From an uncultured Bacilli bacterium (GTDB taxonomy: Bacteria; Bacillota_I; Bacilli_A; RF39; UBA660), in NCBI GenBank assembly GCA_947595415.1, contig CANQER010000049.1, positions 1-7,478 on the forward strand: DNA of 7,478 nt, read 5' to 3'. The translations under genes were made by a program, and so were the position numbers. The notes under the pieces were generated by a model. It was not told the DNA's origin and made no database searches. It saw only the letters and a list, made by a program, of their open reading frames with translations. Shown in pieces: positions 1 through 6,023 of this stretch (positions are counted from its first letter, which is position 1; each line of letters begins with the position of its first letter).

Positions 1-730
1 TATTTTGAAAAGTTGTAGCTAAATTTTCTTTGTTTATTTTTTTTCCTCTTTGTTTTTCATTATGAACTAAATTTATAACAGCACTTTTAAGACCACTAAA
101 ACTAAAATTATAACTGTTATCATTTAAAGGTATAGGTAAATCATATGTATCTAAACCCTTTTTAGCTAACCTATCAATCTCAGGTCCACCTGGATATCTA
201 AGATCTAAAACTCTAGCTACTTTATCATAACATTCACCTACTGCATCATCTAAAGTAGCACCTATTTTTTCAAACGAATAATCTTCTTTCATATAAATAA
301 GTTCAGTATGACCACCACTTATAACTAAAGCAATCAATGGAAACTCTAGTGCTGTATTCAAATTATTAGCATATATATGGCCTGTCATATGATTAACAGG
401 AATAAGAGGTTTATTATATAAATAACTAAGTGTTTTAGCAGCTTCTATTCCTACTAGTAAAGATCCTACTAACCCAGGTCCATATGTAACAGCAATCGCA
501 TCAATTTCTTCCATTTTCATCTTAGCTTTTCTTAAAGTCTCCTCAATTACTATAGTTATCGATTCTACATGCATACGACTAGCTATCTCTGGCACAACCC
601 CTTTATAAATTGCATGAGTATCCATTTGTGATAAAACTGTTGTAGCAATTTCAAGATAACCATTCATTACAATGGAAACACTTGTCTCATCACAACTAGA
701 CTCAATAGCTAAAATATATGTCTTTTTCAT
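1..730 (-). CDS. tsaD: tRNA t6A37 threonylcarbamoyltransferase TsaD, 3' end cut by window edge
   Basis: TsaD transfers the threonylcarbamoyl group from threonylcarbamoyl-AMP to N6 of A37 in ANN-decoding tRNAs, working in the cytoplasm with TsaB and TsaE. I translated the minus strand by hand: 243 residues are present of a usual 330-345, so the C-terminal quarter lies outside the window. Seen in order: IESSCDETS near residue 9, [12 protein letters not shown] at 83-94, the metal-binding HMTGH with His114 and His118, ISGGHTEL at 138-144, GGPEIDRLA at 181-189 and the [10 protein letters not shown] block near 209-218. All are hallmarks of the Kae1/TsaD/YgjD ASKHA fold. The ATG at 730 is one base past the tsaB stop codon and has an AGAGGT Shine-Dalgarno about 6 bases upstream, inside the end of tsaB, so translation is probably coupled. 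The reading frame is open to the edge with no sign of damage. Confidence 0.97.
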   Translation of the reverse strand, partial: MKKTYILAIESSCDETSVSIVMNGYLEIATTVLSQMDTHAIYKGVVPEIASRMHVESITIVIEETLRKAKMKMEEIDAIAVTYGPGLVGSLLVGIEAAKTLSYLYNKPLIPVNHMTGHIYANNLNTALEFPLIALVISGGHTELIYMKEDYSFEKIGATLDDAVGECYDKVARVLDLRYPGGPEIDRLAKKGLDTYDLPIPLNDNSYNFSFSGLKSAVINLVHNEKQRGKKINKENLATTFQN

Positions 731-731
731 T

Positions 732-1352
732 TCATACCTCTTTTAGTTCTTCCTCTGCTTGAGTTTTTTTAATGTAATTTGGAACAAGCTTATGAGCTAT
801 TATTCCCTTATCATTACAATGTTTACGTATTATTTTTTCAATATTTATTGATGGAGTTTTAACTTCAAAATCAAAACTATCGTAACTTACATAACTGACA
901 TCTAAGTTAACTAGTTTTTCTTTAAAATCACTAAGTTTTATATAACAATCATCAATAATTGGTTTTAAATTACTATCATATAAAGACGCATATACATAAC
1001 CCCTTCTAGCATCAATTAAACTTGCGATGTATTTACTTTTGTGAACAGTTGTCGCAAGTAACTCCAAACTAGATATAGGAACAACTTTTATTTTAAAAGC
1101 CCATCCATAAGTTTTACATATAGTAACACCTATTCTAGTTCCTGTAAATGATCCTGGACCATTAACAGAATATATAATATCAACGTCTTTTTTATCTATT
1201 CCACTCATTTTAAAAGCTTTATCAATTTCTAACCATATTTTGGTTGATAAATCTTCATGATTAACAATCATATTTGAATATAATTTTTTTTTATCTTTAT
1301 AAATAGCGATTACAACTTTAGATGTTGATGTATCAAGTAAAAAACTTATCAT
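732..1352 (-). CDS. tsaB: t6A biosynthesis protein TsaB (YeaZ family)
   Basis: TsaB is the inactive ASKHA-fold paralogue of TsaD; it dimerises with TsaD and bridges it to TsaE in the t6A37 complex. The 206-residue product has the family N-terminus ([14 protein letters not shown], residues 5-18) and the diagnostic [12 protein letters not shown] motif at 64-75, followed by the WAF and PISSLELLA stretch near 84-100. The C-terminal half is divergent, which is normal for the family, and the length is slightly below the usual 220-230. The start ATG overlaps the tsaE stop in an ATGA arrangement (4 bases shared) with GTGAGG about 7 bases upstream, so this is a coupled operon: tsaE, tsaB, tsaD. In B. 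subtilis a rimI acetyltransferase gene sits between the tsaB and tsaD homologues; here it is absent. Confidence 0.95.
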   Translation of the reverse strand: MISFLLDTSTSKVVIAIYKDKKKLYSNMIVNHEDLSTKIWLEIDKAFKMSGIDKKDVDIIYSVNGPGSFTGTRIGVTICKTYGWAFKIKVVPISSLELLATTVHKSKYIASLIDARRGYVYASLYDSNLKPIIDDCYIKLSDFKEKLVNLDVSYVSYDSFDFEVKTPSINIEKIIRKHCNDKGIIAHKLVPNYIKKTQAEEELKEV

Positions 1353-1798
1353 AAAACAGCCTCACAAAGTTCCTCATATTTCTTACCATGAGGTTCTAAA
1401 ATAATGACTCTTTTATTTTCATCTGCTATTTTAAATTTTATATCTAATCTTTCTTCTGGTAATATATCTTTTATCGTATCTGCCCATTCAATTATAACAA
1501 TCCCATCTTTTGTAAAATAATCTTCAATTCCTACTCCACTAGTATTGCCATCTAATCTGTATACATCCATATGGTAAAGAGTAGCTTCCCCACTATATTC
1601 TTTAATAATATTAAAAGTTGGTGAAGTAATATTTTCAGTTATCCCTAATGCGTTAGCTATTCCTTTTGTGAAAACTGTTTTACCACTACCTAATTCCCCA
1701 TTTAGACAAATAATCATATTACAAAACTTTTCTGATTCAATATTTTGAGCAAGTTCGATTGTATCTAATTCACTATGAGATATAATTTTGTATTCCAT
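1349..1798 (-). CDS. tsaE: t6A biosynthesis ATPase TsaE (YjeE/YdiB family)
   Basis: TsaE is the P-loop ATPase that resets the TsaB-TsaD complex during t6A37 formation. With the start chosen here the protein has 149 residues. It shows a Walker A motif GELGSGKT at 34-41, then SPTFNIIKEY from 59, HMDVYRL at 76-82 and a Walker B-like IIEWAD at 102-107; all are typical of the family, and so is the length. The open frame extends 16 codons further upstream (to 1846), but the extension is hydrophobic and not family-like. A GGTGAT Shine-Dalgarno sits about 6 bases before the ATG at 1798, and a promoter -10 lies between the two possible starts, so the longer form could not be made from that promoter. 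First gene of the tsaEBD operon; its stop overlaps the tsaB start. Confidence 0.94.
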   Translation of the reverse strand: MEYKIISHSELDTIELAQNIESEKFCNMIICLNGELGSGKTVFTKGIANALGITENITSPTFNIIKEYSGEATLYHMDVYRLDGNTSGVGIEDYFTKDGIVIIEWADTIKDILPEERLDIKFKIADENKRVIILEPHGKKYEELCEAVL

Positions 1799-1814
1799 TA
1801 TTATCACCAATACT

Positions 1815-1843
1815 ATTATACTTAAAATTTGATATAAAAACAA
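1815..1843 (-). promoter_or_regulatory. Promoter of the tsaE-tsaB-tsaD operon
   Basis: On the minus strand a -35 box TTGTTT (1838-1843) and a -10 box TATAAT (1815-1820) are separated by 17 bases. The predicted start of transcription, near 1808, falls at the edge of the GGTGAT ribosome-binding site, giving a leader of only about 10 nt before the tsaE ATG. The promoter lies downstream of the small-RNA terminator, so the operon does not depend on readthrough. Inferred from sequence match only. Confidence 0.65.
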
Positions 1844-1864
1844 CATCTTTACTAAAATAATAGT

Positions 1865-1884
1865 AAAAAAGCATCAAATGATGC
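1865..1884 (-). terminator. Intrinsic terminator of the small RNA
   Basis: The palindrome at 1871-1884 forms a GCATC/GATGC stem with loop ATTT on the minus strand, followed directly by TTTTTT (1870 down to 1865). Upstream AAAGG can extend the stem by pairing with the T-run. A compact, convincing rho-independent terminator. Confidence 0.8.
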
Positions 1885-1938
1885 CTTTCCACACTTAGCC
1901 CAATATGTTAACGATCGCAGTAGGGATATCCCTAGAGC
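1865..1938 (-). ncRNA. Unidentified small RNA of about 74 nt
   Basis: A self-contained transcription unit: a perfect promoter just upstream (1945-1973), a predicted start near 1938 and an intrinsic terminator ending in six T at 1865-1870. I find no plausible open reading frame in the unit. Predicted structure: a 5' hairpin with stem UAGGG/CCCUA and loop AUAU (1920-1933), a linker of about 37 nt that includes the palindromes CGATCG and GTTAAC, and the 3' terminator hairpin GCAUC/GAUGC. I compared it from memory with SRP RNA (no GGAAGGAAGC-type helix 8 sequence), 6S, tmRNA, RNase P, tRNA (no T-loop GTTCGA) and common riboswitches, and matched none. It could be a stand-alone regulatory RNA or a terminated leader of tsaE; the second promoter before tsaE favours the former. 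Strand and ends are inferred. Confidence 0.6.
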
Positions 1939-1944
1939 AGTTTT

Positions 1945-1973
1945 ATTATAGCATAAGTGCAAAAGAATGTCAA
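1945..1973 (-). promoter_or_regulatory. Perfect consensus sigma-A promoter for the small RNA
   Basis: The -35 box is TTGACA (1968-1973), the spacer is exactly 17 bases and the -10 box is TATAAT (1945-1950), preceded by TGC, which gives an extended -10. A full match of this kind is unusual and typical of strongly expressed stable RNAs. It is the best promoter in the window. The spacer contains GCACTTATGC, a small imperfect palindrome that might be an operator, though this is weak. Confidence 0.8.
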
Positions 1974-1997
1974 GGAGAGCATTACATAGATGATTAT

Positions 1998-2019
1998 AAA
2001 AAAAAGCTAAAATAGCTTT
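1998..2019 (-). terminator. Terminator of the 123-residue gene
   Basis: On the minus strand the stem AAAGCTA/TAGCTTT (2013-2019 with 2003-2009) has a TTT loop and is followed by a run of eight T that starts within the stem end (2005 down to 1998). The hairpin begins inside the TAA stop codon of the gene it terminates, so it leaves essentially no 3' untranslated region. Confidence 0.7.
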
Positions 2020-2389
2020 ATCTTGCAATGATATTAATTAGTCCAATCATCATACTACCACCTATCAATCCAGATATCAAAGCTAGTTGTAAGGCATTAG
2101 TATATCCTGACTTATTGTTTGGATAAACTAGTCTTTTTTGATTAGAAATTTCTTTTACTTCTTGTTTATACTTAAGACTTGGAGTTATTCCAAACAAACT
2201 GATATAAGTTTCTATATATTGATCACCATTAGCTAAAACTCTAAAAATTTCATCCCTAATTGTAAAAGCATTTTTACCTTGAGCTTCTAAAGTTTTAAAA
2301 ATCTTTTCTTGCTCAAAACTTGATAAATTTACATACATAGCTAAATCATTTATACTAGCACGAGCTTGAACCTCTTCTATTCTATTCAT
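2018..2389 (-). CDS. Unrecognised tail-anchored membrane protein, 123 residues
   Basis: I do not recognise the family. The first 95 or so residues look soluble and mostly helical (MNRIEEVQARAS, then several helices with mixed charge up to about 85), followed by a basic, Pro/Asn-rich linker (QKRLVYPNNKSGY, 84-96) and one glycine-rich hydrophobic helix at about 98-121 (ISGLIGGSMMIGLI core). It ends two residues later with Ala-Arg. There is no signal peptide, so the expected topology is a cytoplasmic domain with a C-terminal membrane anchor. The start ATG has AAGGTGA about 5 bases upstream, and its own extended -10 promoter and terminator make it monocistronic. It lies between the small-RNA unit and the cdaA-cdaR operon, which does not reveal its job. 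Codon use matches its neighbours. A real gene with confidence; function unknown. Confidence 0.85.
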   Translation of the reverse strand: MNRIEEVQARASINDLAMYVNLSSFEQEKIFKTLEAQGKNAFTIRDEIFRVLANGDQYIETYISLFGITPSLKYKQEVKEISNQKRLVYPNNKSGYTNALQLALISGLIGGSMMIGLINIIAR

Positions 2390-2406
2390 GTTATCACCTT
2401 GCCCTT

Positions 2407-2415
2407 ATTATAGCA
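2407..2415 (-). promoter_or_regulatory. Extended -10 promoter of the 123-residue gene
   Basis: TGCTATAAT on the minus strand is an extended -10 box identical to that of the small RNA. No good -35 box lies 16-18 bases upstream (TTGCCT is present but 21 bases away). The predicted start gives a leader of about 10 nt that opens at the Shine-Dalgarno AAGGTGA. Confidence 0.5.
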
Positions 2416-2475
2416 TTTTTTTAATAATAAAAAAGGCAAATTCATCTTTTTTTACCTTTTTTGACAAAACTTTAC

Positions 2476-2501
2476 AAAAAAAAAGCTATATCTCTATAGC
2501 T
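2476..2501 (-). terminator. Terminator of the cdaA-cdaR operon
   Basis: On the minus strand the stem AGCTATA/TATAGCT closes on a GAGA tetraloop (2491-2494) and is followed by nine T (2484 down to 2476, the first shared with the stem). The TAG stop of cdaR (2500-2502) is part of the stem. A strong intrinsic terminator, showing that the operon ends here and does not run on into glmM as in many Bacillota. Confidence 0.85.
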
Positions 2502-3790
2502 AATTTTTAGTTATTCGTATTTTTACCTTATTAGTAAGAGCAATATATTGAATTTTAGGATCAGTTCCCTCAATTTGAACATCAACTTCATATTCTCCTT
2601 CAACATATCCTTTTAAATCCAAGTAAGCTTTAATATCTTCAGCTTTTACTTGTTTTATAACAGACTTAACACCTTTTAAAGTAACAGATACTTTAATATC
2701 ATTTTCACTAAGTCCTTTAGCTGTATACTTACTATCTAGGTTACGATACTCAATTCCAATATCATTGATAACTCTATCTGAAGCATTTTCAAGTTTAACT
2801 TCAACTGTAACATTATTAATATTCATCGATTTAATACCAACTGGTTTTGGAAGTTCAACTTTAAATTGTTTATCCTCAGTTAGATTAGAAACATCAATTT
2901 CAACAGGTATAGATGTAAGCTTACTAATAACTTCATCATCACCATAAACTTTAACTTTAGTTTCATTAAGTTCTATTGAACTAATCGCCTTACCAAATGC
3001 TACCTCACCAACAGGAACAACCTTAATTGGAAGTTCAGCACTAGGTGAAACAATCTCAATTTCAGCATCTATCTTAGTTGGAACAATCTCAACATCAACA
3101 ACATTTCCCTCTTTATCATAAGCTTTGAGTGGAATATCTTTTAAAGTCGTTGTCAACTTCTTCTACTTGTTTTTCAGATCCTTTAACTACCACACTATCA
3201 CTAGCTATTTTGACATCCTTGATACTTAACTTAGAATCAAGACTATCTTGATTTAATAAATCAACTGTCAAAGTTTTAGACTTAGATATCTTAGGATAGA
3301 TATAAACAGTAGCTACTGAAGGGTTTATCTTATAATCAATTACTGAAGATGGTTGATTATATTCAATATTAACCCTATGACTACCTGGTTTTAGACCAGT
3401 TAAATCAATAGTTACTTTATGATTAGAAGCTTGTTTAGCTATATATAAATTAGCTCTACTTCCTACTAAAGTAATATCCACAGTCTCAGGTAACCCCTCT
3501 ATAACATAAGCTTCTTCGTTATAGATAACTTCAACTGGTTGTGATTTTAGTATTTCAGCTGAACTATCTGAAAAAGATAAAATCTCTTTATCAATAACAA
3601 TAAATATGAAAATTGATAAAAACAAAGATATAAACAACAAAGTAGTTGATTTAGATAACCAATTTTCAAACTTTTTACCAGATTTATCAAACTTATTAGA
3701 AATTTTTAAAATAAGTTTAGTTATAGGAACAACTATCCTTTTATCAATAAACTTCCAAATACCAAGGAAGAACTTACTTAACATCTTCAT
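2500..3790 (-). pseudogene. cdaR: CdaR, YbbR-repeat regulator of c-di-AMP cyclase, broken by a frameshift
   Basis: CdaR binds the cyclase CdaA at the membrane and modulates c-di-AMP synthesis. Two overlapping frames together make one family member. The upstream part starts best at the ATG at 3790 (GGTGAT 5 bases upstream, 17 bases overlapping cdaA); a longer start at 3832 is less likely. It has a basic amphipathic N-terminus, a membrane helix at about residues 49-66 (LLFISLFLSIFIFIVI), one YbbR repeat (ending near VATVYIYPK) and the first half of a second, then runs to a TGA near 3120. The rest of repeat 2 (IPLKAYDKEGN onward) and repeats 3 and 4 continue in the +1 frame from about 3156 to the TAG at 2500. 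The two halves join near 3140-3160. Repeat 2 also lacks the strand (such as VEIDVSNL or KAYLDLKG) seen in the other repeats, which points to a deletion of about 41 bases. If the break is real, the product is a membrane-anchored fragment of about 224 residues. A sequencing or assembly error is the main alternative. Confidence 0.85.
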
Positions 3791-4604
3791 CGTTATCACC
3801 AACTTCCTCTTTAGTATCCTCATCAAATTCAATAATTTTTTTAGGTTTTAATTCATCTAAAATAAGCATTTTAAGTTCATCGATACTTAAATTATAGTTA
3901 AGTTCACTATTAATAGCTACAGAAATACGACCAGTTTCCTCAGAAACCACAATAGCTATACAATCTGTTATCTCAGCAATTCCCAAAGCAGCTCTATGTC
4001 TTGTACCTAAACGTTTACTTATTCTTAAATTATCACTAGTTGGGAAAACAGCTCCTGCACTAGTAATTTGATTTCCCTGAATAATAAGTCCTCCATCATG
4101 TAAAGGATTATTAGGGAAAAATATAGCTACAAGTAAATCACTAGATATATCTGCATATATTTTTTTCGATTTTTCAATATAATCATTTAAACTATTATCT
4201 CTTTCAATAACAATTAAAGCCCCAATACGATTTTTTCTTAAGTAATCAACAGCTCCAATTATTTCATAAACCATTTTTTCACGTTCGTCAACAGTTAACA
4301 ATTTATGCCGTCCAAGTAATTGACTTCTTCCCAACTGTTCTAAAACATTTCTAATTTCTGGTTGGAAAATAACAATTAAAGCCAGTGGTCCCCACATAAT
4401 AACAATATCAAGGATATAACCAATTGTTACTAAGTCAAGTAAATCACTTATAATCTTTAAGACAAAAATAAATAAGATTCCTTTAAAAAGTAAAATCATT
4501 TTTACATTTTTTCTTAAACTCTTTAACATATAATAAAGGACTAACCAAACTAACAAAACATCTATTATCTTTTTAACTAATTCCATAACTGATTCAAAAG
4601 TCAT
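3774..4604 (-). CDS. cdaA: Diadenylate cyclase CdaA (DacA), makes c-di-AMP
   Basis: CdaA condenses two ATP into cyclic di-AMP, the second messenger that controls potassium and osmolyte transport and wall homeostasis in Gram-positive bacteria. The 276-residue length is normal. Three N-terminal membrane helices lie at about 12-30, 34-56 and 60-80, then the QPEIRNVLEQLGR region (81-93) and the DAC catalytic domain from about 105 to 255. The catalytic GTRHRAALG is intact at 200-208, and SEETGRIS follows at 221-228. The other active-site motif reads LHDGG (168-172), where most members have LHDGA: the catalytic Asp170 and Gly171 are kept and Ala is replaced by Gly, so activity is expected. The C-terminus is an acidic tail (EFDEDTKEEVGDNDEDVK). 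The start ATG has a perfect AAGGAGGT about 4 bases upstream. First gene of a two-gene operon; cdaR overlaps its end by 17 bases. Confidence 0.96.
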   Translation of the reverse strand: MTFESVMELVKKIIDVLLVWLVLYYMLKSLRKNVKMILLFKGILFIFVLKIISDLLDLVTIGYILDIVIMWGPLALIVIFQPEIRNVLEQLGRSQLLGRHKLLTVDEREKMVYEIIGAVDYLRKNRIGALIVIERDNSLNDYIEKSKKIYADISSDLLVAIFFPNNPLHDGGLIIQGNQITSAGAVFPTSDNLRISKRLGTRHRAALGIAEITDCIAIVVSEETGRISVAINSELNYNLSIDELKMLILDELKPKKIIEFDEDTKEEVGDNDEDVK

Positions 4605-4629
4605 AACTACCTCCTTACGACTATTATTA

Positions 4630-4657
4630 ATTATATCATATTACACAAATATTTCAA
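4630..4657 (-). promoter_or_regulatory. Promoter of the cdaA-cdaR operon
   Basis: The -35 box TTGAAA (4652-4657) and -10 box TATAAT (4630-4635) are separated by 16 bases on the minus strand. The -10 ends 25 bases before the cdaA ATG, so the leader is about 18 nt and includes the full AAGGAGGT site. Confidence 0.7.
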
Positions 4658-4691
4658 CCAATTTAGATGAAATACTATTTTTTTTTACAAT

Positions 4692-4721
4692 AAAAGGTTA
4701 TAATCATTTACAACTATAACC
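4692..4721 (-). terminator. Terminator of the lipoprotein gene
   Basis: The minus-strand stem GGTTATA/TATAACC (4715-4721 with 4696-4702) has a 12-base loop and is followed by CTTTTATTG, a short T-run (4692-4695). The TGA stop of the lipoprotein gene lies in the loop. The T-run and long loop make it a moderate rather than strong terminator. Confidence 0.55.
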
Positions 4722-5126
4722 AGCATTTTCATAACTATTTAAAACGTCTTTTTTACTTGCATTAACTTCACTTTTTGATATTTGAAGTTTATCTAAAACA
4801 TCCTTATCTACTTTTTGATAATCTATATTAACAGTTGTCGTAATTATCTTATCTGACTTACTAGAAACAGCAGAAATTCCATCATAAGTATTAATACTAT
4901 CCATCATTGATTTAATAGTTTGATAAGAAAGATCTATATTAGTAGGATCATCATAAGTAGTTTTAATTATTCCTTTCATAGTTACTATTTTATCATTATT
5001 AAAATTAGTAGTTATAACTTCTTCAGATTTTATCCCATCCTTATCATTTGTATAAGTACAAGTTAAACTTTCCCTTCCACATCCAGTTAAAAAAATTAAA
5101 CTTAAAATTATAAATATCTTTTTCAT
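4704..5126 (-). CDS. Small secreted lipoprotein, 140 residues, possibly DUF1307/YehR-like
   Basis: The N-terminus is a lipoprotein signal peptide: MKK, a hydrophobic core (residues 4-13) and the lipobox LTGC at 13-16, so Cys16 should be lipidated and the protein anchored outside the membrane. The mature part is about 125 residues, polar and Lys/Asp/Thr-rich, probably alternating strands and helices, with two further cysteines: Cys23 (LTCTY) and Cys139, the residue before the last (GYSCK). These could form a disulfide joining the ends. The layout recalls small DUF1307/YehR-type lipoproteins, but I cannot confirm the family. Start choice: AGGAGG directly abuts an upstream ATG at 5132, leaving no spacing, whereas the ATG at 5126 sits 6 bases after it; the latter is preferred. 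It follows the UPF0736-like gene by 28 bases with no terminator between, so the two may be cotranscribed. Ligand or role unknown. Confidence 0.85.
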   Translation of the reverse strand: MKKIFIILSLIFLTGCGRESLTCTYTNDKDGIKSEEVITTNFNNDKIVTMKGIIKTTYDDPTNIDLSYQTIKSMMDSINTYDGISAVSSKSDKIITTTVNIDYQKVDKDVLDKLQISKSEVNASKKDVLNSYENAGYSCK

Positions 5127-5143
5127 ACCCATCCTCCTATTTT

Positions 5144-5149
5144 ATTGTA
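5144..5149 (-). promoter_or_regulatory. Possible -10 box of the lipoprotein gene
   Basis: TACAAT on the minus strand lies 17 bases before the lipoprotein ATG, the same spacing as in two other genes here whose leader starts near the Shine-Dalgarno. No convincing -35 box is visible, so this may be chance in AT-rich DNA; transcription from the upstream gene would also serve. Confidence 0.3.
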
Positions 5150-5154
5150 CCATA

Positions 5155-5805
5155 TTAATGGCTATTTTTAATAGAAGTTAATTTAAAAAAATTGTAAATA
5201 TCTAAATATATGTTATCAAAATCAGTTACCAATTTGTTTTTTATATCGCTTACTATTTTACTTTCATCATCCTCTTTTTTATTAAAACATTCCAAATATA
5301 AGTATTTTAACTTCTCAGTATCTCTTTTTAAAACTAGTCTATCAAGTTCACTATAAATATAATCTTCCTTTTTAATTTCCTCACGAGTTTTAAAACAATC
5401 ACTTATATTTTTCTTACCCTTACTATATAAAATATCTATATGTCTAGCATTTCTAACTATTTCTAGACTATCAACTTCTTCATCAACCACAAGACGACTT
5501 TTTTTTACAACACATCCTTTATCATTTAGTTTTAAAGCAAATATATCTTTACCATCACTAATTAGAAAACTATATTTACTAACCCTTATTCCTTGTTTTC
5601 CAAAAATTTCAGTTTTATTATATATTTTTTGTAGAAAATCATCACTAACTCTAACCTCAAAATCTCTAAAATCCATTAATACATCACTACTTACTTTAAC
5701 CAAAGGAATCTTTCTTATATGGGTTAATTCATCTTCTAAATTCCACTCATAAAAATCATACAACTTATCACAATAATTTAACATAATATCATATATGTAG
5801 TTCAT
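5155..5805 (-). CDS. UPF0736/DUF3603-like protein, 216 residues
   Basis: The first 120 residues follow the layout of the UPF0736 (DUF3603) family, known from B. subtilis YjbA and of no established function: an N-terminal YIYDIMLN (3-10), FYEWNLEDEL (18-27), IPLVKVS (33-39), a central ISDGKDIFALKLNDKG (82-97) and KKSRLVVDEE (101-110). The match is from memory of the family pattern, and the C-terminal 90 residues, helical and Lys/Asp-rich, are shorter and different, so homology is probable but not certain. No signal peptide or membrane helix is seen, hence a cytoplasmic protein. The ATG has GGAGGAAAG upstream, located inside the end of the 73-residue membrane gene, which it overlaps by 17 bases; the two are surely cotranscribed and probably translationally coupled. 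The lipoprotein gene follows. Confidence 0.8.
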   Translation of the reverse strand: MNYIYDIMLNYCDKLYDFYEWNLEDELTHIRKIPLVKVSSDVLMDFRDFEVRVSDDFLQKIYNKTEIFGKQGIRVSKYSFLISDGKDIFALKLNDKGCVVKKSRLVVDEEVDSLEIVRNARHIDILYSKGKKNISDCFKTREEIKKEDYIYSELDRLVLKRDTEKLKYLYLECFNKKEDDESKIVSDIKNKLVTDFDNIYLDIYNFFKLTSIKNSH

Positions 5806-6010
5806 AACTCTTTCCTCCAGGTATAAATATTGTAAGAAGAATAATTATAAATCCTAAAAATGTATAAAGACATTCTACTCTTCTACTTATAAAATTAACA
5901 TATTCCCAAAAATTATACCCTATTGTCATCAAATTCAAATAACTTATTATATAAACTGATCCTAAAACAGTAAATCCAAACCCTATTAAAAATAAAAACA
6001 AGCGCACCAT
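5789..6010 (-). CDS. Small two-helix membrane protein, 73 residues
   Basis: Not recognised as a named family. Two hydrophobic segments are clear: about residues 2-27 (LFLFLIGFGFTVLGSVYIISY) and about 49-64 (YTFLGFIIILLTIFI), joined by a loop with polar and aromatic residues (MTIGYNFWEYVNFISRRVE, 28-46). The Arg-Arg at 43-44 suggests the loop is cytoplasmic, with both ends outside. The start ATG has AGGTGA about 5 bases upstream. It is the first gene of the minus-strand cluster that continues into the UPF0736-like gene through a 17-base overlap, and it is divergent from uppP. Such tight coupling suggests the membrane protein and the cytoplasmic protein act together; this is inference from layout. 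Confidence 0.8.
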   Translation of the reverse strand: MVRLFLFLIGFGFTVLGSVYIISYLNLMTIGYNFWEYVNFISRRVECLYTFLGFIIILLTIFIPGGKSYELHI

Positions 6011-6023
6011 TTAATCACCTATT

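Noticed and set aside
341..420. HMTGH in TsaD instead of HMEGH
   Set aside because: Both metal-binding His residues are kept and the middle residues vary among Gram-positive TsaD proteins, so it is not unusual.
1799..1846. Longer N-terminus for TsaE (16 extra codons)
   Set aside because: The -10 box of the promoter lies inside this extension, the extra residues are not family-like, and GGTGAT is well placed for the ATG at 1798.
1848..1867. Inverted repeat TTTACTA/TAGTAAA before tsaE
   Set aside because: A/T-rich 7-bp stem without a following T-run on the minus strand; overlaps the small-RNA terminator tail and may be chance.
1865..1938. Small RNA as SRP 4.5S RNA or a tRNA
   Set aside because: The conserved SRP helix 8 sequence with its GGAA-type loop is absent, and there is no T-arm GTTCGA or acceptor stem pairing.
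2431..2465. Hairpin AAAAAGG/CCTTTTT after the cdaR terminator
   Set aside because: Long loop and only two G-C pairs; a real terminator lies just before it, so it is probably coincidental A/T runs.
2765..2947. 60-codon open frame on the plus strand
   Set aside because: It lies antisense within the YbbR repeats of cdaR, has no ribosome-binding site and its Ser/Thr-rich sequence is the expected shadow of the repeat region.
3120..3165. Programmed frameshift in cdaR
   Set aside because: No convincing slippery heptamer or downstream structure is visible, and repeat 2 lacks a strand, which fits a deletion or sequence error better.
3606..3851. 81-codon open frame on the plus strand
   Set aside because: Antisense to the N-terminus of cdaR and the end of cdaA, both well-supported genes; Asn/Ile-rich shadow frame without a ribosome-binding site.
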